From Nocardia cyriacigeorgica NBRC 100375 (GTDB taxonomy: Bacteria; Actinomycetota; Actinomycetes; Mycobacteriales; Mycobacteriaceae), in the NCBI RefSeq assembly GCF_000308555.1, contig NZ_BAFY01000102.1, positions 1 to 44,097 of the forward strand: a stretch of 44,097 nucleotides of DNA, read 5' to 3'. The position numbers and the translations under genes were made by a program. Under the pieces are notes generated by a model. That model did no database searches. It worked only from the letters and a program-made list of their open reading frames with translations, and was not told the DNA's origin. The number at the start of each line of letters is the position of its first letter. Position 1 is the stretch's first letter. Below, piece after piece: positions 21,761 to 32,657 of the stretch.

Positions 21761-22309
21761 TCACCCCGCCGCCCGCGTCAGCCGCAGCTGCCCGATCTCG
21801 GCGATGTTCTTCATGAGCTCCGCATTCACCCATGCAGCCAGGTGGGCTACCGTGAGCCCCGCCTGCGCGGGCCACGGGTACGCCACCGGCGCGTCGAGGT
21901 CGGCCTCGCCGAGCGCGCCCAGCCCCGCCACCCATTCGTCGCGCAGCTGCCGGATCCGTTCCACCGCGCCCGCACCGGTCCCCGCCCAGTGCACGCTCTC
22001 ACGGGTGCGCAACGGCCGCCCGCTCAGTTGATCGAGGGCGGTACTCCACCACCAGTCGATATGCCAGCTCAGCCATGCGATGGTCGGGACGGGAATCGGA
22101 TCGGGCTCGGTATCGGCCCAATCGGGACGCCAGTGACCGTCGGTGTCCTGGCGCACCGTCCAGCAGAGCGGGCCGGGCTCGGCCAGGAAATCGTCTTCGG
22201 CCAGGGCGGCGAGGTGATAGTCGGCAACAGCCCAGGTCAGCTCGAATTGCCAGGTCAACAGGTCGCGATGAGAATCGGGCACCGAAGGACCGTGGCACGC
22301 GGCCCGCAT
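21761..22309 (-). CDS. DinB-superfamily protein
   Basis: A 182-residue four-helix-bundle protein of the DinB/YfiT type. The helix WLSWHIDWWWSTALDQ and the later helix LTVAHLAAWVNAELMKN provide histidines that usually hold a divalent metal together with the one in VADYHLAALAED. Some relatives are thiol transferases using mycothiol or bacillithiol; the substrate here is unknown. It is encoded 34 bases downstream of the DUF1844 gene's start on the same strand side, the two reading in the same direction, so DinB is upstream of DUF1844 in a likely operon. The start is unclear: ATG at 22309 or GTG at 22282, neither with a clear ribosome binding site. Confidence 0.75.
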   Translation of the reverse strand: MRAACHGPSVPDSHRDLLTWQFELTWAVADYHLAALAEDDFLAEPGPLCWTVRQDTDGHWRPDWADTEPDPIPVPTIAWLSWHIDWWWSTALDQLSGRPLRTRESVHWAGTGAGAVERIRQLRDEWVAGLGALGEADLDAPVAYPWPAQAGLTVAHLAAWVNAELMKNIAEIGQLRLTRAAG

Positions 22310-22354
22310 ACGGGCAACCGGTTTTCGCCCGTAGGGGTGGGCTCGTCGACCCGA

Positions 22355-22384
22355 TTGGGTTCCTGGCGGCGCAGCTGCTAAGCT
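22355..22384 (+). promoter_or_regulatory. Candidate infC promoter
   Basis: TTGGGT at 22355-22360, an 18-base spacer and TAAGCT at 22379-22384 form a plausible vegetative promoter. Transcription would then begin near 22391 and give a leader of about 310 bases before infC. Confidence 0.45.
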
Positions 22385-22390
22385 GTTCTG

Positions 22391-22702
22391 CGACGACCGC
22401 CCTGGGTGGTTCGTGCGTGGAGCCGGGAACGGCGCACGCACGACGACGCCGGGGCAGATAAGTGGAGCCCGACTCCCACCGTTGCCGACGAGTATTCGTA
22501 CGGACAACGGTCCGGTCGCCCGCCCTACGCGGCGGGTTCCCGCATCGCTGTCGATGCGGGATCGCAGGTGTGATCACCTGCGATGATCGGTCGACCTCGG
22601 GCCTCGTAGCGGGAAATACCGCGACGGGGCCTTTGTGTTGAACAAGGGGTTGCAGTTATTGCCTGCGGTCGTCCGACGACACCGCTTGACCTAGGAGGCC
22701 CC
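22391..22702 (+). promoter_or_regulatory. Long structured leader of the infC-rpmI-rplT operon
   Basis: About 310 bases without a supported gene but with four consecutive hairpins: 22519-22536 (6 bp), 22539-22560 (9 bp, 4-base loop), 22561-22584 (10 bp, 4-base loop) and 22601-22630 (two stems around an internal loop) followed by CCTTTGTG. The last could act as an attenuator. infC operons are commonly autoregulated, by L20 in other bacteria and by IF3 through its rare start codon; whether this leader does so is inference. No known riboswitch consensus was recognised. Confidence 0.6.
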
Positions 22703-23311
<609 letters not shown>

Positions 23312-23372
23312 TACCGATCAGAACGTCGGCGGTCCATGCGCGACCGCGGGCACGAGACAGATTGAGGAATCC

Positions 23373-23567
23373 ATGCCGAAGATGAAGAGCCACAGCGGCG
23401 CCTCGAAGCGATTCAAGGTGTCCGGCAAGGGCAAGCTGCTGCGTCAGCAGGCGAACCGTCGCCACTTGCTCGAGCACAAGCCCACGCGCCGTACTCGTCG
23501 TCTGGACGGCAAGGAGGTCGTCGCGTCCGCCGACGTCGCTCGCGTGAAGAAGCTGCTCGGTATCTGA
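23373..23567 (+). CDS. rpmI: 50S ribosomal protein L35
   Basis: A 64-residue, strongly basic ribosomal protein of the large subunit. [20 protein letters not shown] and the [14 protein letters not shown] segment are the L35 signature. The ATG has GAGG 6-8 bases upstream. It is the second gene of the infC operon, 61 bases after infC. Length and sequence are standard. Confidence 0.98.
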   Translation: MPKMKSHSGASKRFKVSGKGKLLRQQANRRHLLEHKPTRRTRRLDGKEVVASADVARVKKLLGI

Positions 23568-23669
23568 TACCGCCGCACAGGCACGCTCGCGCGTTCCGAT
23601 CACGGACGCCGACCAATCCGACAACACCCGGGCGCCCGCTCGCGCCCCCCGATCGAACAGGACTGACCA

Positions 23670-24050
23670 GTGGCACGCGTCAAAAGGGCCGTCAACGCTC
23701 AGAAGAAGCGCCGTTCCATCCTCGAGGCCTCCAAGGGCTACCGCGGCCAGCGCTCGCGGCTGTACCGCAAGGCCAAGGAACAGCAGCTGCACTCGCTCAC
23801 CTACGCCTACCGGGACCGCCGGGCGCGCAAGGGTGACTTCCGCAAGCTGTGGATCGCCCGCATCAACGCCGCCGCGCGGCTCAACGACATCACCTACAAC
23901 CGCTTCATCCAGGGCCTGAAGGCCGCCGGTGTCGAGGTCGACCGCAAGAACCTCGCCGAGCTGGCCGTCTCCGACGCCGAAGCCTTCGCCGGCCTGGTCG
24001 CCATCGCCAAGGCCGCGCTGCCGCAGGACGTCAACGCCCCGGCCGCCTGA
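23670..24050 (+). CDS. rplT: 50S ribosomal protein L20
   Basis: A 126-residue basic protein that binds 23S rRNA early in large-subunit assembly; in other bacteria it also represses its own operon. The N-terminal arm [20 protein letters not shown] and the [20 protein letters not shown] segment identify it. It starts with GTG at 23670, giving the conserved MARVKR; the ribosome binding site is weak, so coupling to rpmI translation or rescue by the leader is possible. A strong hairpin lies 32 bases after the stop. Confidence 0.98.
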   Translation: MARVKRAVNAQKKRRSILEASKGYRGQRSRLYRKAKEQQLHSLTYAYRDRRARKGDFRKLWIARINAAARLNDITYNRFIQGLKAAGVEVDRKNLAELAVSDAEAFAGLVAIAKAALPQDVNAPAA

Positions 24051-24082
24051 GCCGGGTGCCGTGACTCGCGGACATCTTCCGG

Positions 24083-24126
24083 AACGACCCGTGGACGCGC
24101 TCCCCGAGCGCAACCCACGGGTCGTT
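24083..24126. terminator. Hairpin terminator after rplT
   Basis: AACGACCCGTGG pairs with CCACGGGTCGTT, with a further inner GCGC/GCGC stem. It lies between rplT and tsnR, so tsnR transcription may be partly separate. Confidence 0.75.
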
Positions 24127-24154
24127 CTGTGCTGTCGGATCCCGGCGGGCGACC

Positions 24155-24961
24155 GTGACCGCTGACGCGATCGACGTGCGCAATCCGCGCATCGTGTCGG
24201 CGGTCAAGCTTCATCGCGCGCCGCAGCGGCGCAAGACCGGCCTGTTCCTGGCCGAAGGCGCCAATTCGGTGACCGCGGCCCTGGCGACCGGACGGGTACG
24301 GGAGCTGTTCTATTCGGCGGCCGCCGCCACTCGTGAGCACGAGCTCGTCGCCGGCGCCGCCGCCCAGGGGGTGCGGACCACGCTGGTGAGCGATCGCGCC
24401 GCGCAGGCGCTGGGGGAGACCGTGACGCCGCCGGGGCTGGTGGCCGTGTGCGAGACGCTCGATGTCGAACCGGGGGCGATCCTGGCCGCGGAGCCGCGCA
24501 TCCTGGCGGTGCCGGTGGAGATGGCCGACCCGGGTAACGCGGGCACGCTGATTCGTGTGGTCGACGCGGTCGGCGGCGACGGGGTGATCCTGGCCGGTGA
24601 TTCCGTGGACCCGCACAACGGCAAATGCGTGCGCGCCGCGGCCGGCAGCCTGTTCCACGTGCCGATCGCCCGCGGCCGGAACATCGACGCGACGTTGGAC
24701 GAGATCTCCGCCGCCGGCATCCTCGTGCTGGCCACCGCGGCCGACGGCGAAGTCGAACTCGACGACGCCGACGAACTGTTCACCGGAGCTGTCGTCTGGC
24801 TGTTCGGCAACGAGGCACATGGTCTGGATCCGTCCGTCGCCGCCCGCGCCGACCATCGGGTGCGCATCCCCATCCGCGGGCGAGCCGAAAGCCTCAACCT
24901 GGCCACAGCCGCATCGATCTGCCTGTACGCGAACTCGCGAGTGCGTTTCCGCCACACGTGA
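24155..24961 (+). CDS. tsnR: TrmH/SpoU-family RNA 2'-O-ribose methyltransferase
   Basis: A 268-residue methyltransferase that uses S-adenosylmethionine in a knotted SpoU fold. The N-terminal substrate-binding domain has RRKTGLFLAEGANSVTAAL (the RNA 2'-O-methyltransferase substrate box). The catalytic part contains the three SpoU motifs: NAGTLIRVVDAVG, WLFGNEAHGL and ESLNLATAASICLY. Its position after rplT matches M. tuberculosis Rv1644 (tsnR). The modified nucleotide, in 23S rRNA or tRNA, cannot be told from sequence alone; the name implies thiostrepton-resistance methylation by similarity only. The GTG at 24155 lies 29 bases after the hairpin. Confidence 0.9.
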   Translation: MTADAIDVRNPRIVSAVKLHRAPQRRKTGLFLAEGANSVTAALATGRVRELFYSAAAATREHELVAGAAAQGVRTTLVSDRAAQALGETVTPPGLVAVCETLDVEPGAILAAEPRILAVPVEMADPGNAGTLIRVVDAVGGDGVILAGDSVDPHNGKCVRAAAGSLFHVPIARGRNIDATLDEISAAGILVLATAADGEVELDDADELFTGAVVWLFGNEAHGLDPSVAARADHRVRIPIRGRAESLNLATAASICLYANSRVRFRHT

Positions 24962-25027
24962 GAGGGTCCGGATTCGGGCGCCCGCCAACGATATCAGTCC
25001 GCGCGGCGGCGGCAGGCCGGGTCGATC

Positions 25028-25585
25028 TCAGTCGCCGGACTTCCCCAGATCCTCCAGAATTTCCGCCGCCCACGGCGCGGGTATCGCGTTCGGTCCTGCC
25101 ACCTGCATCGATGTCATCACCGTCAGGAGCATGCCGGTGGACATGAACCGGCGGACCTCGGTGGCCGATGCGCCGGTCAGCTCACGGGCCAGGTCGTAGA
25201 TCTGTCCGAAGCGGGCGCGGGTCTGCTCGCCGATGACCGGATCCGCGCTGGCGGCGAAGCCGTGCAGGAGCAGTTGGAGCAGCTCGCGTTCGGCGAGAAA
25301 GGTGCTGTAGCCGTGGCCAAGGGTCGCTGCGGTCGGGTTCGGATCGGTCGCCGCGGCCTCGCGGAACACCGTCTGGATCCGGTCGCAGACCCGGTTCAAC
25401 GCGGCGAGGAACAGCTCCTGTTTGGTGCCGAACAATCGGATCACATAGGGCTGGGAGACCCCCGCGCGACGGGCGATGTCATCGGTTTTCGTTGCCGCGT
25501 AACCGGTTTCGGCGAACGCCTGAATCGCCGCGGCCAGCACCTGCTCGCCGCGCTCGGCCGCGCTCATCCGGGTCTTGGTCGTCAA
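25028..25585 (-). CDS. TetR repressor of the adjacent MFS exporter
   Basis: A 185-residue TetR protein. The HTH is RMSAAERGEQVLAAAIQAF followed by YAATKTDDIARRAGVSQPYV and RLFGTKQELF. The C-terminal part is of the TetR_C_11/PsrA-like kind. The TTG start at 25585 has AGGAG 5 bases upstream; an ATG at 25567 is an alternative. It is divergent from an MFS drug exporter, with two copies of a 13-bp operator between them, which is the classic arrangement for repression lifted by the exported compound. The inducer is unknown. Confidence 0.9.
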   Translation of the reverse strand: MTTKTRMSAAERGEQVLAAAIQAFAETGYAATKTDDIARRAGVSQPYVIRLFGTKQELFLAALNRVCDRIQTVFREAAATDPNPTAATLGHGYSTFLAERELLQLLLHGFAASADPVIGEQTRARFGQIYDLARELTGASATEVRRFMSTGMLLTVMTSMQVAGPNAIPAPWAAEILEDLGKSGD

Positions 25586-25625
25586 TGGTGCTCCTGATCG
25601 TCTCGGTGCGGCCACCCATTGACAT

Positions 25626-25670
25626 GTTATCAGTCGATGCATACTCTTTGGACGTTAGTTATCAGTCGAT
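25626..25670. promoter_or_regulatory. Repeated TetR operator and MFS promoter
   Basis: GTTATCAGTCGAT occurs twice, at 25626-25638 and 25658-25670, 32 bases apart. The second copy extends to the imperfect palindrome GTTATCAGTCGATTAC and sits between TTGGAC (25648-25653) and TTACAA (25670-25675), a -35/-10 pair with a 16-base spacer. A bound repressor would block RNA polymerase. Confidence 0.7.
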
Positions 25671-25687
25671 TACAACAAGGGCTGGAC

Positions 25688-27223
25688 ATGACCGAGATAC
25701 TCACCACCGCGCCTGGCGCGCCGCCCCCCGCCGGCCTCCGCGAGCAGGGCAGCCGCCCATTGGCCGCGGTGCTCGCCGCGGTCGGTATTCCGACCTTCAT
25801 GGTCACGCTGGACAACCTCGTCGTCACCAATGCGCTACCGGTGATCCGGGCCGAACTCGGCGCCTCCCTGGCCGACCTACAGTGGTTCGTCAACGCCTAC
25901 ACGCTGGCGTTCGCGTCGCTGCTGCTCACCGCCTCCGCGGTCGGTGACCGGCTCGGGCGCAGGCGCATCTTCCTTGCCGGCATCGCGGTGTTCACCCTCG
26001 CGTCCGCGGCCTGCGCCGTGGCCACCGAACCCTGGCAGCTGATCGCCGCCCGCGCCGTGCAGGGGTTCGGGGCGGCCGCGGTGATGCCGCTGTCGTTGAC
26101 GCTGCTGTCGGCGGCGGTGCCGGAAAAGATGCGCAGCGCCGCGATCGGCATTTGGGGCGGTATCACCGGTCTCGGCGTGGCGCTGGGCCCGGTGGTGGGC
26201 GGTGCTGTCGTCGACGGGCTGAGCTGGCAGTGGATCTTCTGGATCAACGTCCCGATCGGCGTGCTGGCGTTGCCGTTCGCGGCCAGGATCCTGGACGAAT
26301 CGCGCGGCGGTGCGCGCCGCCTCGATCCGCTCGGGCTGGTGCTGGCCTCGGCCGGCGTGCTCGCGGTGGTGTGGGGCGTGATCCACGGCGCAGAGGACGG
26401 CTGGACCTCGTTCGGCGTGCTCAGCGCCTTGATCGCCGGCGCGATCCTGCTGACCTGCTTGATCGCCTGGGAGTTGCGGGTACCGGAGCCGATGCTTCCA
26501 TTGCGGCTGTTCCGTTCGCGGGCCTTCCGGGTGAGCAATGCCACCGGCTTCACCTTCTCGGTCGGTGTCTTCGGGTCGATCTTCCTGCTGGCCCAGTATT
26601 TCCAGGTGGTGCAGGGGCTCGACCCGCTGGCCGCGGGCATCCGCACCCTGCCGTGGACGATGGCCCCGATGGTGGTCGCGCCGATCGCCGGGCTGATCGT
26701 CGACCGGGTCGGCGCGCGCCAACTGCTGGCCGCCGGGCAGGCCTCGCTGGCGGTAGCGCTGGCCTGGATGGCCACCGTCATCAGCGTCGACGCGAGCTAC
26801 AGCGCCTTCGTCGGGCCGTTCCTGCTCGGCGGCCTCGGCATGGGCCTGACCTTCGCCCCCGGCGCCACCGTGGTGATGGCCGCCGCCGACCCGGAGGACC
26901 GCGCGATCGCCTCGGGGACGAACAACACCGTGCGCGAGGTCGGCGTCGCGATGGGCGTGGCGGTGCTGGCGTCGGTGTTCGCCTCCCATGGTTCCTACCT
27001 GGACCCGCAGAGCTACGTGGACGGCTTGGTTCCCGCGGTCTGGGTGGGCGCCGGGATCGTCGCGGTCGGCGCGTTCGTCGCGCTGCTGCTGCCCAGCCGG
27101 ATCGAACCGGCGGGAGCCGCCGAAGCCCCCGCCCGGAAGGCCGGGACCCGCGACGCACAGTCGGCCGGCGCTCCGTTCCCTGCACCGGCCGAGAACGGCG
27201 AAGTACCGGCCGGCACCGCCTGA
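25688..27223 (+). CDS. DHA2 (EmrB/QacA) family MFS multidrug exporter
   Basis: A 511-residue integral membrane protein with about 14 hydrophobic helices, as in the drug:proton antiporter-2 family. Helix 1 carries the motif TLDNLVVTNALPVI, the loop after helix 2 has the MFS motif A GDRLGRRRIFL, and helix 5 has the antiporter motif C pattern GVALGPVVGGAVVDGLSWQWIFWINVP. It should expel hydrophobic drugs or metabolites using the proton gradient. The C-terminal 45 residues are hydrophilic and probably cytoplasmic. The ATG at 25688 lies only about 12 bases after the -10 box, so the mRNA leader is very short. Control is by the divergent TetR gene. Confidence 0.93.
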   Translation: MTEILTTAPGAPPPAGLREQGSRPLAAVLAAVGIPTFMVTLDNLVVTNALPVIRAELGASLADLQWFVNAYTLAFASLLLTASAVGDRLGRRRIFLAGIAVFTLASAACAVATEPWQLIAARAVQGFGAAAVMPLSLTLLSAAVPEKMRSAAIGIWGGITGLGVALGPVVGGAVVDGLSWQWIFWINVPIGVLALPFAARILDESRGGARRLDPLGLVLASAGVLAVVWGVIHGAEDGWTSFGVLSALIAGAILLTCLIAWELRVPEPMLPLRLFRSRAFRVSNATGFTFSVGVFGSIFLLAQYFQVVQGLDPLAAGIRTLPWTMAPMVVAPIAGLIVDRVGARQLLAAGQASLAVALAWMATVISVDASYSAFVGPFLLGGLGMGLTFAPGATVVMAAADPEDRAIASGTNNTVREVGVAMGVAVLASVFASHGSYLDPQSYVDGLVPAVWVGAGIVAVGAFVALLLPSRIEPAGAAEAPARKAGTRDAQSAGAPFPAPAENGEVPAGTA

Positions 27224-27239
27224 CCGCCGAACCCGGCAC

Positions 27240-27266
27240 GCCCGGTGGTCACGACGACCACCGGGC
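27240..27266. terminator. Hairpin terminator after the MFS gene
   Basis: A perfect 11-bp stem (27240-27250 with 27256-27266) with a 5-base loop, 16 bases after the stop codon. Confidence 0.75.
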
Positions 27267-27374
27267 TGCCTGTGTCGGGCCGCCGCCCCGCCCACGCTGC
27301 CGAGTCGGCACGTCGACCAGCGCCAGGGCGGCGCTAGCACAACACCCCCGCCCGGCCCGAGGTAATCCGGATGA

Positions 27375-28535
<1,161 letters not shown>

Positions 28536-28565
28536 CCACCTTCGATCGAGAGAGCGAAACGTCAA

Positions 28566-31085
28566 GTGCGAGTAGCGCAGTCCTGGCTGACCGACATCAT
28601 CGCGCGCACCGCCCCCGAGTGGTCGGTGACGCCCGAGGAACTCGACGCCGGATTCGTCCGCGTCGGCCTCGAGGTCGAAGAGGTCGACACCCTGCAGCGG
28701 GTCGGCGGTGAGATCGACAAGCCGCTGGTGGTCGGCCGCGTCCTGGAGATCACCGAGCTGACCGAGTTCAAGAAGCCGATCCGGTTCTGCAAGGTCGACG
28801 TCGGCAGGGTGGGTCCGGGCGCAGAAGTACAGCCGCAGGAAATCGTCTGCGGTGCCCGCAATTTCACGGTCGGCGATCTGGTGGTCGTGGTGCTGCCCGG
28901 CGGCGTGCTGCCCGGTGGTTTCGCCATCTCCTCGCGCAAGACCTACGGTCACATCTCCAACGGCATGATCTGCTCGGTCGCCGAGCTCGGTATCGGCAAG
29001 GACCATTCGGGCATCCTGGTGCTCGAGCCCGGCACCGCCGAACCCGGCGCCGACGCCAACGAGCTGCTCGGTCTCGACGACACCGTCATCGAACTGAACA
29101 TCACCCCCGACCGCGGCTACTGCTTCTCGGTGCGCGGCCTGGCGCGTGAGCTGGCCTGCGGCTTCGATCTGGAGTACGCCGATCCGGCGGTGCGCACGCT
29201 GCCCGACGACGAGGCCGACGCCTGGCCGGTGCGGCTGGAACCGGAGTCGAAGTGCACCCGGTTCGCGGTGCGCCGGGTCACCGGGATCGATCCGAACGCG
29301 GTGAGCCCATGGTGGTTGCAGCGGCGGCTGCTGCTGTCGGGAGTGCGGCCGATCTCGCCGGCGGTCGACGTCACCAACTACGTGATGCTCGAACTGGGCC
29401 AGCCGCTGCACGCCTTCGACGCCGCAAAGCTGACCGGTGGCCTGGTGGTGCGGCCCGCGCACGCGGGGGAGACCCTGCGCACCCTCGACGACACCGAGCG
29501 CACCCTCGACGCCGAGGACGTGGTGATCGCCGACGATTCCGGCGTCATCTCGCTGGCCGGTGTGATGGGCGGCGCCAGCACCGAGGTGTCGGCGGAGTCC
29601 ACCGATATCGTGCTCGAGGCCGCGACCTGGAATCCGCTGCTGGTCTATCGCACCGCGCGCAGGCACAAGCTGGTCTCGGAGGCGAGCAAGCGCTACGAGC
29701 GGGTGGTCGATCCGGAGATCAACGTCGCCGCCCTCGACCGCGCCGCCACGCTGCTGGCCGAAATCGCCGGCGGCACCATCGAATCCGCGCTCACCGACAT
29801 CCGGGTACCAGTGCCGGCGACCGAGCCGATCCACATGGACATCGACCTCGCCGACCGGGTGGCAGGGGTGACCTACCCGACCGGCACGTCCGCGCGACGG
29901 CTGGCGCAGATCGGCTGCACCGTCGAGGTCGACGTGCCCGAGACCGGTCACGGCCAGCTCGTGGTCACCCCGCCGAGCTGGCGCCCGGACCTGGCCCAGC
30001 CCGCCGACCTGGTGGAGGAGGTGCTGCGCCTGGAAGGTCTCGAGCAGATCCCGTCCGTGCTGCCGGCCGCCCCCGCGGGTCGTGGCCTGACCCCCACCCA
30101 GCGGCGGCGCCGCGCGGTGAGCCGCGCACTGGCCTTCGCCGGAGCCGTCGAGGTGCCGCCGCCGGTGTTCCTGCCCGCCGGGGTGTTCGACACCTGGGGC
30201 CTGGACGCCGACGATCCGCGCCGCACCACCACCCGCGTGCTCAACCCGCTCGATGTCGAGCGGCCGGAACTGGCCACCACGCTGCTGCCCGGCCTGCTGG
30301 AGGTGGCCGGACGCAATATCTCGCGCGGCGCGAAGGACCTGGCCATCTATGGGATCGCGCAGGTCGTGCTGCCCGGACCGGACACCCGTCCGGTCGACCC
30401 CCTGCCCGTGGACCGGCGCCCGACCGAGGACGAGGTCGCCGAACTGCTGGCCTCGCTGCCCGACCAGCCGGTCCACGTCGCCGCGGTGCTGAGTGGACGC
30501 CGCGAACCGCGCGGTCCGTGGGGCGAGGGCCGCCCGGCCGAGGCCGCCGACGCCTTCGCGCTGGCCGATGCCGTCGCCGATGCCGCGGGTGTCGTCATCG
30601 AACGCCGGGCGGGGGCGTACCTGCCGTGGCATCCGGGTCGCTGCGCCGAACTGGTCGTCGACGGCGTGGTCGTCGGGCATGCCGGTGAGCTGCATCCGGC
30701 GGTGCTGGAACGGTCCGGATTGCCGCCGCGTACCTGTGCGTTCGAGGTGAACCTGGACGCGCTGCCGTTGCGCGAGGCACGTCCGGTGCCGGTGGTTTCG
30801 CCGTTCCCCGCAGTGCTGCAAGACGTTTCGGTGAGCGTGGAGAAGGCCGTGCCGGCCGCCCGGGTGGAGTCCGCGCTGCGCAGCGGTGGCGGCGAGCTGC
30901 TCGAGGACATCACGCTGTTCGATGTCTACGAGGGTGCGCAGGCCGGTGAGGGCCGCAAATCACTCACCTACGCGCTGCGTTTCCGGGCCCCGGATCGCAC
31001 CCTGACCGAAGACGAGGCCAGCGCCGCGCGCGATGCGGCGGTGTCGGCGGCCTCGGCGGCGGTCGGCGCGGTACTGCGCGGATAG
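28566..31085 (+). CDS. pheT: Phenylalanyl-tRNA synthetase beta subunit
   Basis: An 839-residue beta subunit with the full bacterial domain order: an EMAP/OB-fold tRNA-binding domain (about 40-155, [17 protein letters not shown]), the B3/B4 editing domain (about 215-370, [21 protein letters not shown]), the B5 domain (about 415-485), the catalytic-like core, and the C-terminal FDX-ACB anticodon-binding domain (about 745-838, [17 protein letters not shown] and the [16 protein letters not shown] tail). The editing domain clears Tyr-tRNA-Phe. It starts with GTG at 28566 and has no strong ribosome binding site, so translational coupling to pheS is likely. Confidence 0.97.
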   Translation: MRVAQSWLTDIIARTAPEWSVTPEELDAGFVRVGLEVEEVDTLQRVGGEIDKPLVVGRVLEITELTEFKKPIRFCKVDVGRVGPGAEVQPQEIVCGARNFTVGDLVVVVLPGGVLPGGFAISSRKTYGHISNGMICSVAELGIGKDHSGILVLEPGTAEPGADANELLGLDDTVIELNITPDRGYCFSVRGLARELACGFDLEYADPAVRTLPDDEADAWPVRLEPESKCTRFAVRRVTGIDPNAVSPWWLQRRLLLSGVRPISPAVDVTNYVMLELGQPLHAFDAAKLTGGLVVRPAHAGETLRTLDDTERTLDAEDVVIADDSGVISLAGVMGGASTEVSAESTDIVLEAATWNPLLVYRTARRHKLVSEASKRYERVVDPEINVAALDRAATLLAEIAGGTIESALTDIRVPVPATEPIHMDIDLADRVAGVTYPTGTSARRLAQIGCTVEVDVPETGHGQLVVTPPSWRPDLAQPADLVEEVLRLEGLEQIPSVLPAAPAGRGLTPTQRRRRAVSRALAFAGAVEVPPPVFLPAGVFDTWGLDADDPRRTTTRVLNPLDVERPELATTLLPGLLEVAGRNISRGAKDLAIYGIAQVVLPGPDTRPVDPLPVDRRPTEDEVAELLASLPDQPVHVAAVLSGRREPRGPWGEGRPAEAADAFALADAVADAAGVVIERRAGAYLPWHPGRCAELVVDGVVVGHAGELHPAVLERSGLPPRTCAFEVNLDALPLREARPVPVVSPFPAVLQDVSVSVEKAVPAARVESALRSGGGELLEDITLFDVYEGAQAGEGRKSLTYALRFRAPDRTLTEDEASAARDAAVSAASAAVGAVLRG

Positions 31086-31098
31086 CGAAATCTTGTCC

Positions 31099-31134
31099 AC
31101 GGCCCGGCCTGTCGTCGATCGGCAGCCGGGCCGT
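31099..31134. terminator. Hairpin terminator after pheT
   Basis: ACGGCCCGGC (31099-31108) pairs with GCCGGGCCGT (31125-31134), a 10-bp stem 13 bases after the pheT stop. Confidence 0.7.
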
Positions 31135-31274
31135 TGCGCTTCCCCCGGCTGAGCCCACGGTCGATCGCTGCGCTGCCGGCCCGCACCATCTCCGGTGTGG
31201 CCGGGTGAGACCAGATCGGTCCCGATGCGTGCGGCGTGCTGAGGACCGGCTGCGGATGCGGTAGGAACGAGAGC

Positions 31275-32045
31275 ATGCGACACCCGGCAACACCTGTCCT
31301 CAACGCGCTGGCCTTCCAGCCGCAACCGCGGCGCATCGAGCAGACACCGGCGCGGCTCGGGCTGGACTACACGGAGCTGTCCATCCCCACCGCCGATGGC
31401 GAGACCGTGCACGGGTGGTGGATGCGTGCGCCGCGCTCGATCGGGCACGTGCTGTTCGCGCACGGCAACGGCGGCAATATCGGGGATCGGGTGCCGATGT
31501 ACGCGCTGCTGGCCGAGGCCGGCTTCGATGTGCTGGCCTTCGACTACCGCGGGTACGGCCGCAGCACCGGGCGTCCGAGCGAACGCGGCACCGCCCTGGA
31601 TGCCAGGGCCGCGCGCACCATCCTGCTCGATCAGCCGGGTGTCGACCCCGAGCGGGTGCTGTACCTCGGGGAATCGCTGGGCGGGGCAGTCGTGCTGGAG
31701 CTCGCGCTCGCCCATCCGCCCGCCGGGCTGATCCTGATGTCCACCTTCACCGGGCTGCGGGCGGCGGCACGGGCGGTGTACCCGTTCCTGCCCACCCCGC
31801 TCGTCCCGGATGCCTACCCGAGCCTGCGCCGCATCCGCGAACTGCGGGCGCCGCTGCTGATCATGCACGGCGACCGCGACGAACTGCTGCCGCTGCGGCA
31901 TGCGCGGATGCTGTACGAGGCGGCTCCCGAACCGAAAGAGCTGGTCGTCTTCCCCGGCGCGGGCCACAACGACATCATCGCCCTGGCTGCCGGGCGCTGG
32001 ATCGACACCATCGGGCGCTGGGCCCGCGCGGTGTGCCCGACCTGA
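31275..32045 (+). CDS. Alpha/beta hydrolase of the BEM46/ABHD13 type
   Basis: A 256-residue hydrolase. The oxyanion region is LFAHGNGGNIGDR, strand FDYRGYGRSTGRPSE follows, the nucleophile elbow is YLGESLGGAV with the catalytic serine near residue 139, the acid is in IMHGDRDELLP and the base in FPGAGHNDI. This is the full pattern of the BEM46/ABHD13 family, serine hydrolases (esterase or thioesterase) of mostly unknown substrates. There is no signal peptide, although a mildly hydrophobic N terminus is present. The ATG at 31275 is preceded by AGGAACGAG. It stands alone after the pheST operon. Confidence 0.9.
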   Translation: MRHPATPVLNALAFQPQPRRIEQTPARLGLDYTELSIPTADGETVHGWWMRAPRSIGHVLFAHGNGGNIGDRVPMYALLAEAGFDVLAFDYRGYGRSTGRPSERGTALDARAARTILLDQPGVDPERVLYLGESLGGAVVLELALAHPPAGLILMSTFTGLRAAARAVYPFLPTPLVPDAYPSLRRIRELRAPLLIMHGDRDELLPLRHARMLYEAAPEPKELVVFPGAGHNDIIALAAGRWIDTIGRWARAVCPT

Positions 32046-32113
32046 TCGGCCTGATTCGGCGCACGGCGCCCGGATCGTCCGGCGATCCGCGCCGGCCTGC
32101 GTAGCCTGTCGGT

Positions 32114-32611
32114 ATGAGCGAGTTCACCGAGATCTCCGCGCGTCTGGCCGAGCTGTCCGATGCCGATCTGCTGGCCGTCATCCGTACCGCCACCGCGGGC
32201 CGGGTGGCGCTGGCGGCGGTGCATGCGGCCGCGGTGAACCTGCCCGCCGAAACCGGTCATATCCATCCGCATCCCGATGTGTCTCCGCCCACTGTGATCG
32301 ACGAAGGCTATGGATCCGCTCCGGGTGCTCCGGTATCGGGCCAGGTCGGAGACGTTTCGGCGGTACCGCCGGTACCGGGTTCGGTGGGCGGTGCGGCCGG
32401 CGCCGGGTATTCCTCCGGCGGCGTACCTACTTTCGAGTCAGTTCGGGATAAAGTCGAGCAGCGCTACGGCACCGCGCAGGGGATGGGTGAACTCGATCGG
32501 CAGACCCCGGCGGGCCGCAGCGCCGACGAACAGTGGCAGGCGCGCGAAGAGGCCGCGCGTGAGCGCTTGGAGCAGATCCGGAAATCGTTGCGCGACAACG
32601 ACGACGAGTAA
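32114..32611 (+). CDS. Protein of unknown function (165 aa), actinobacterial
   Basis: A 165-residue cytoplasmic protein with an N-terminal helical segment (SEFTEISARLAELSDADLLA, residues 2-21), a Pro/Gly/Val-rich flexible middle (about 50-105) and a strongly charged C-terminal helix (EEAARERLEQIRKSLRDND) that may form a coiled coil. No domain is recognised. The ATG at 32114 lacks a strong ribosome binding site. The next gene starts 46 bases after its stop, so the two may be cotranscribed. Codon bias matches the neighbours, so the frame is real; function is not assigned. Confidence 0.75.
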   Translation: MSEFTEISARLAELSDADLLAVIRTATAGRVALAAVHAAAVNLPAETGHIHPHPDVSPPTVIDEGYGSAPGAPVSGQVGDVSAVPPVPGSVGGAAGAGYSSGGVPTFESVRDKVEQRYGTAQGMGELDRQTPAGRSADEQWQAREEAARERLEQIRKSLRDNDDE

Positions 32612-32657
32612 CCCATCCGAGGTCTGGCCGGCGCCGGACAACGAATGGGTGGACCAG

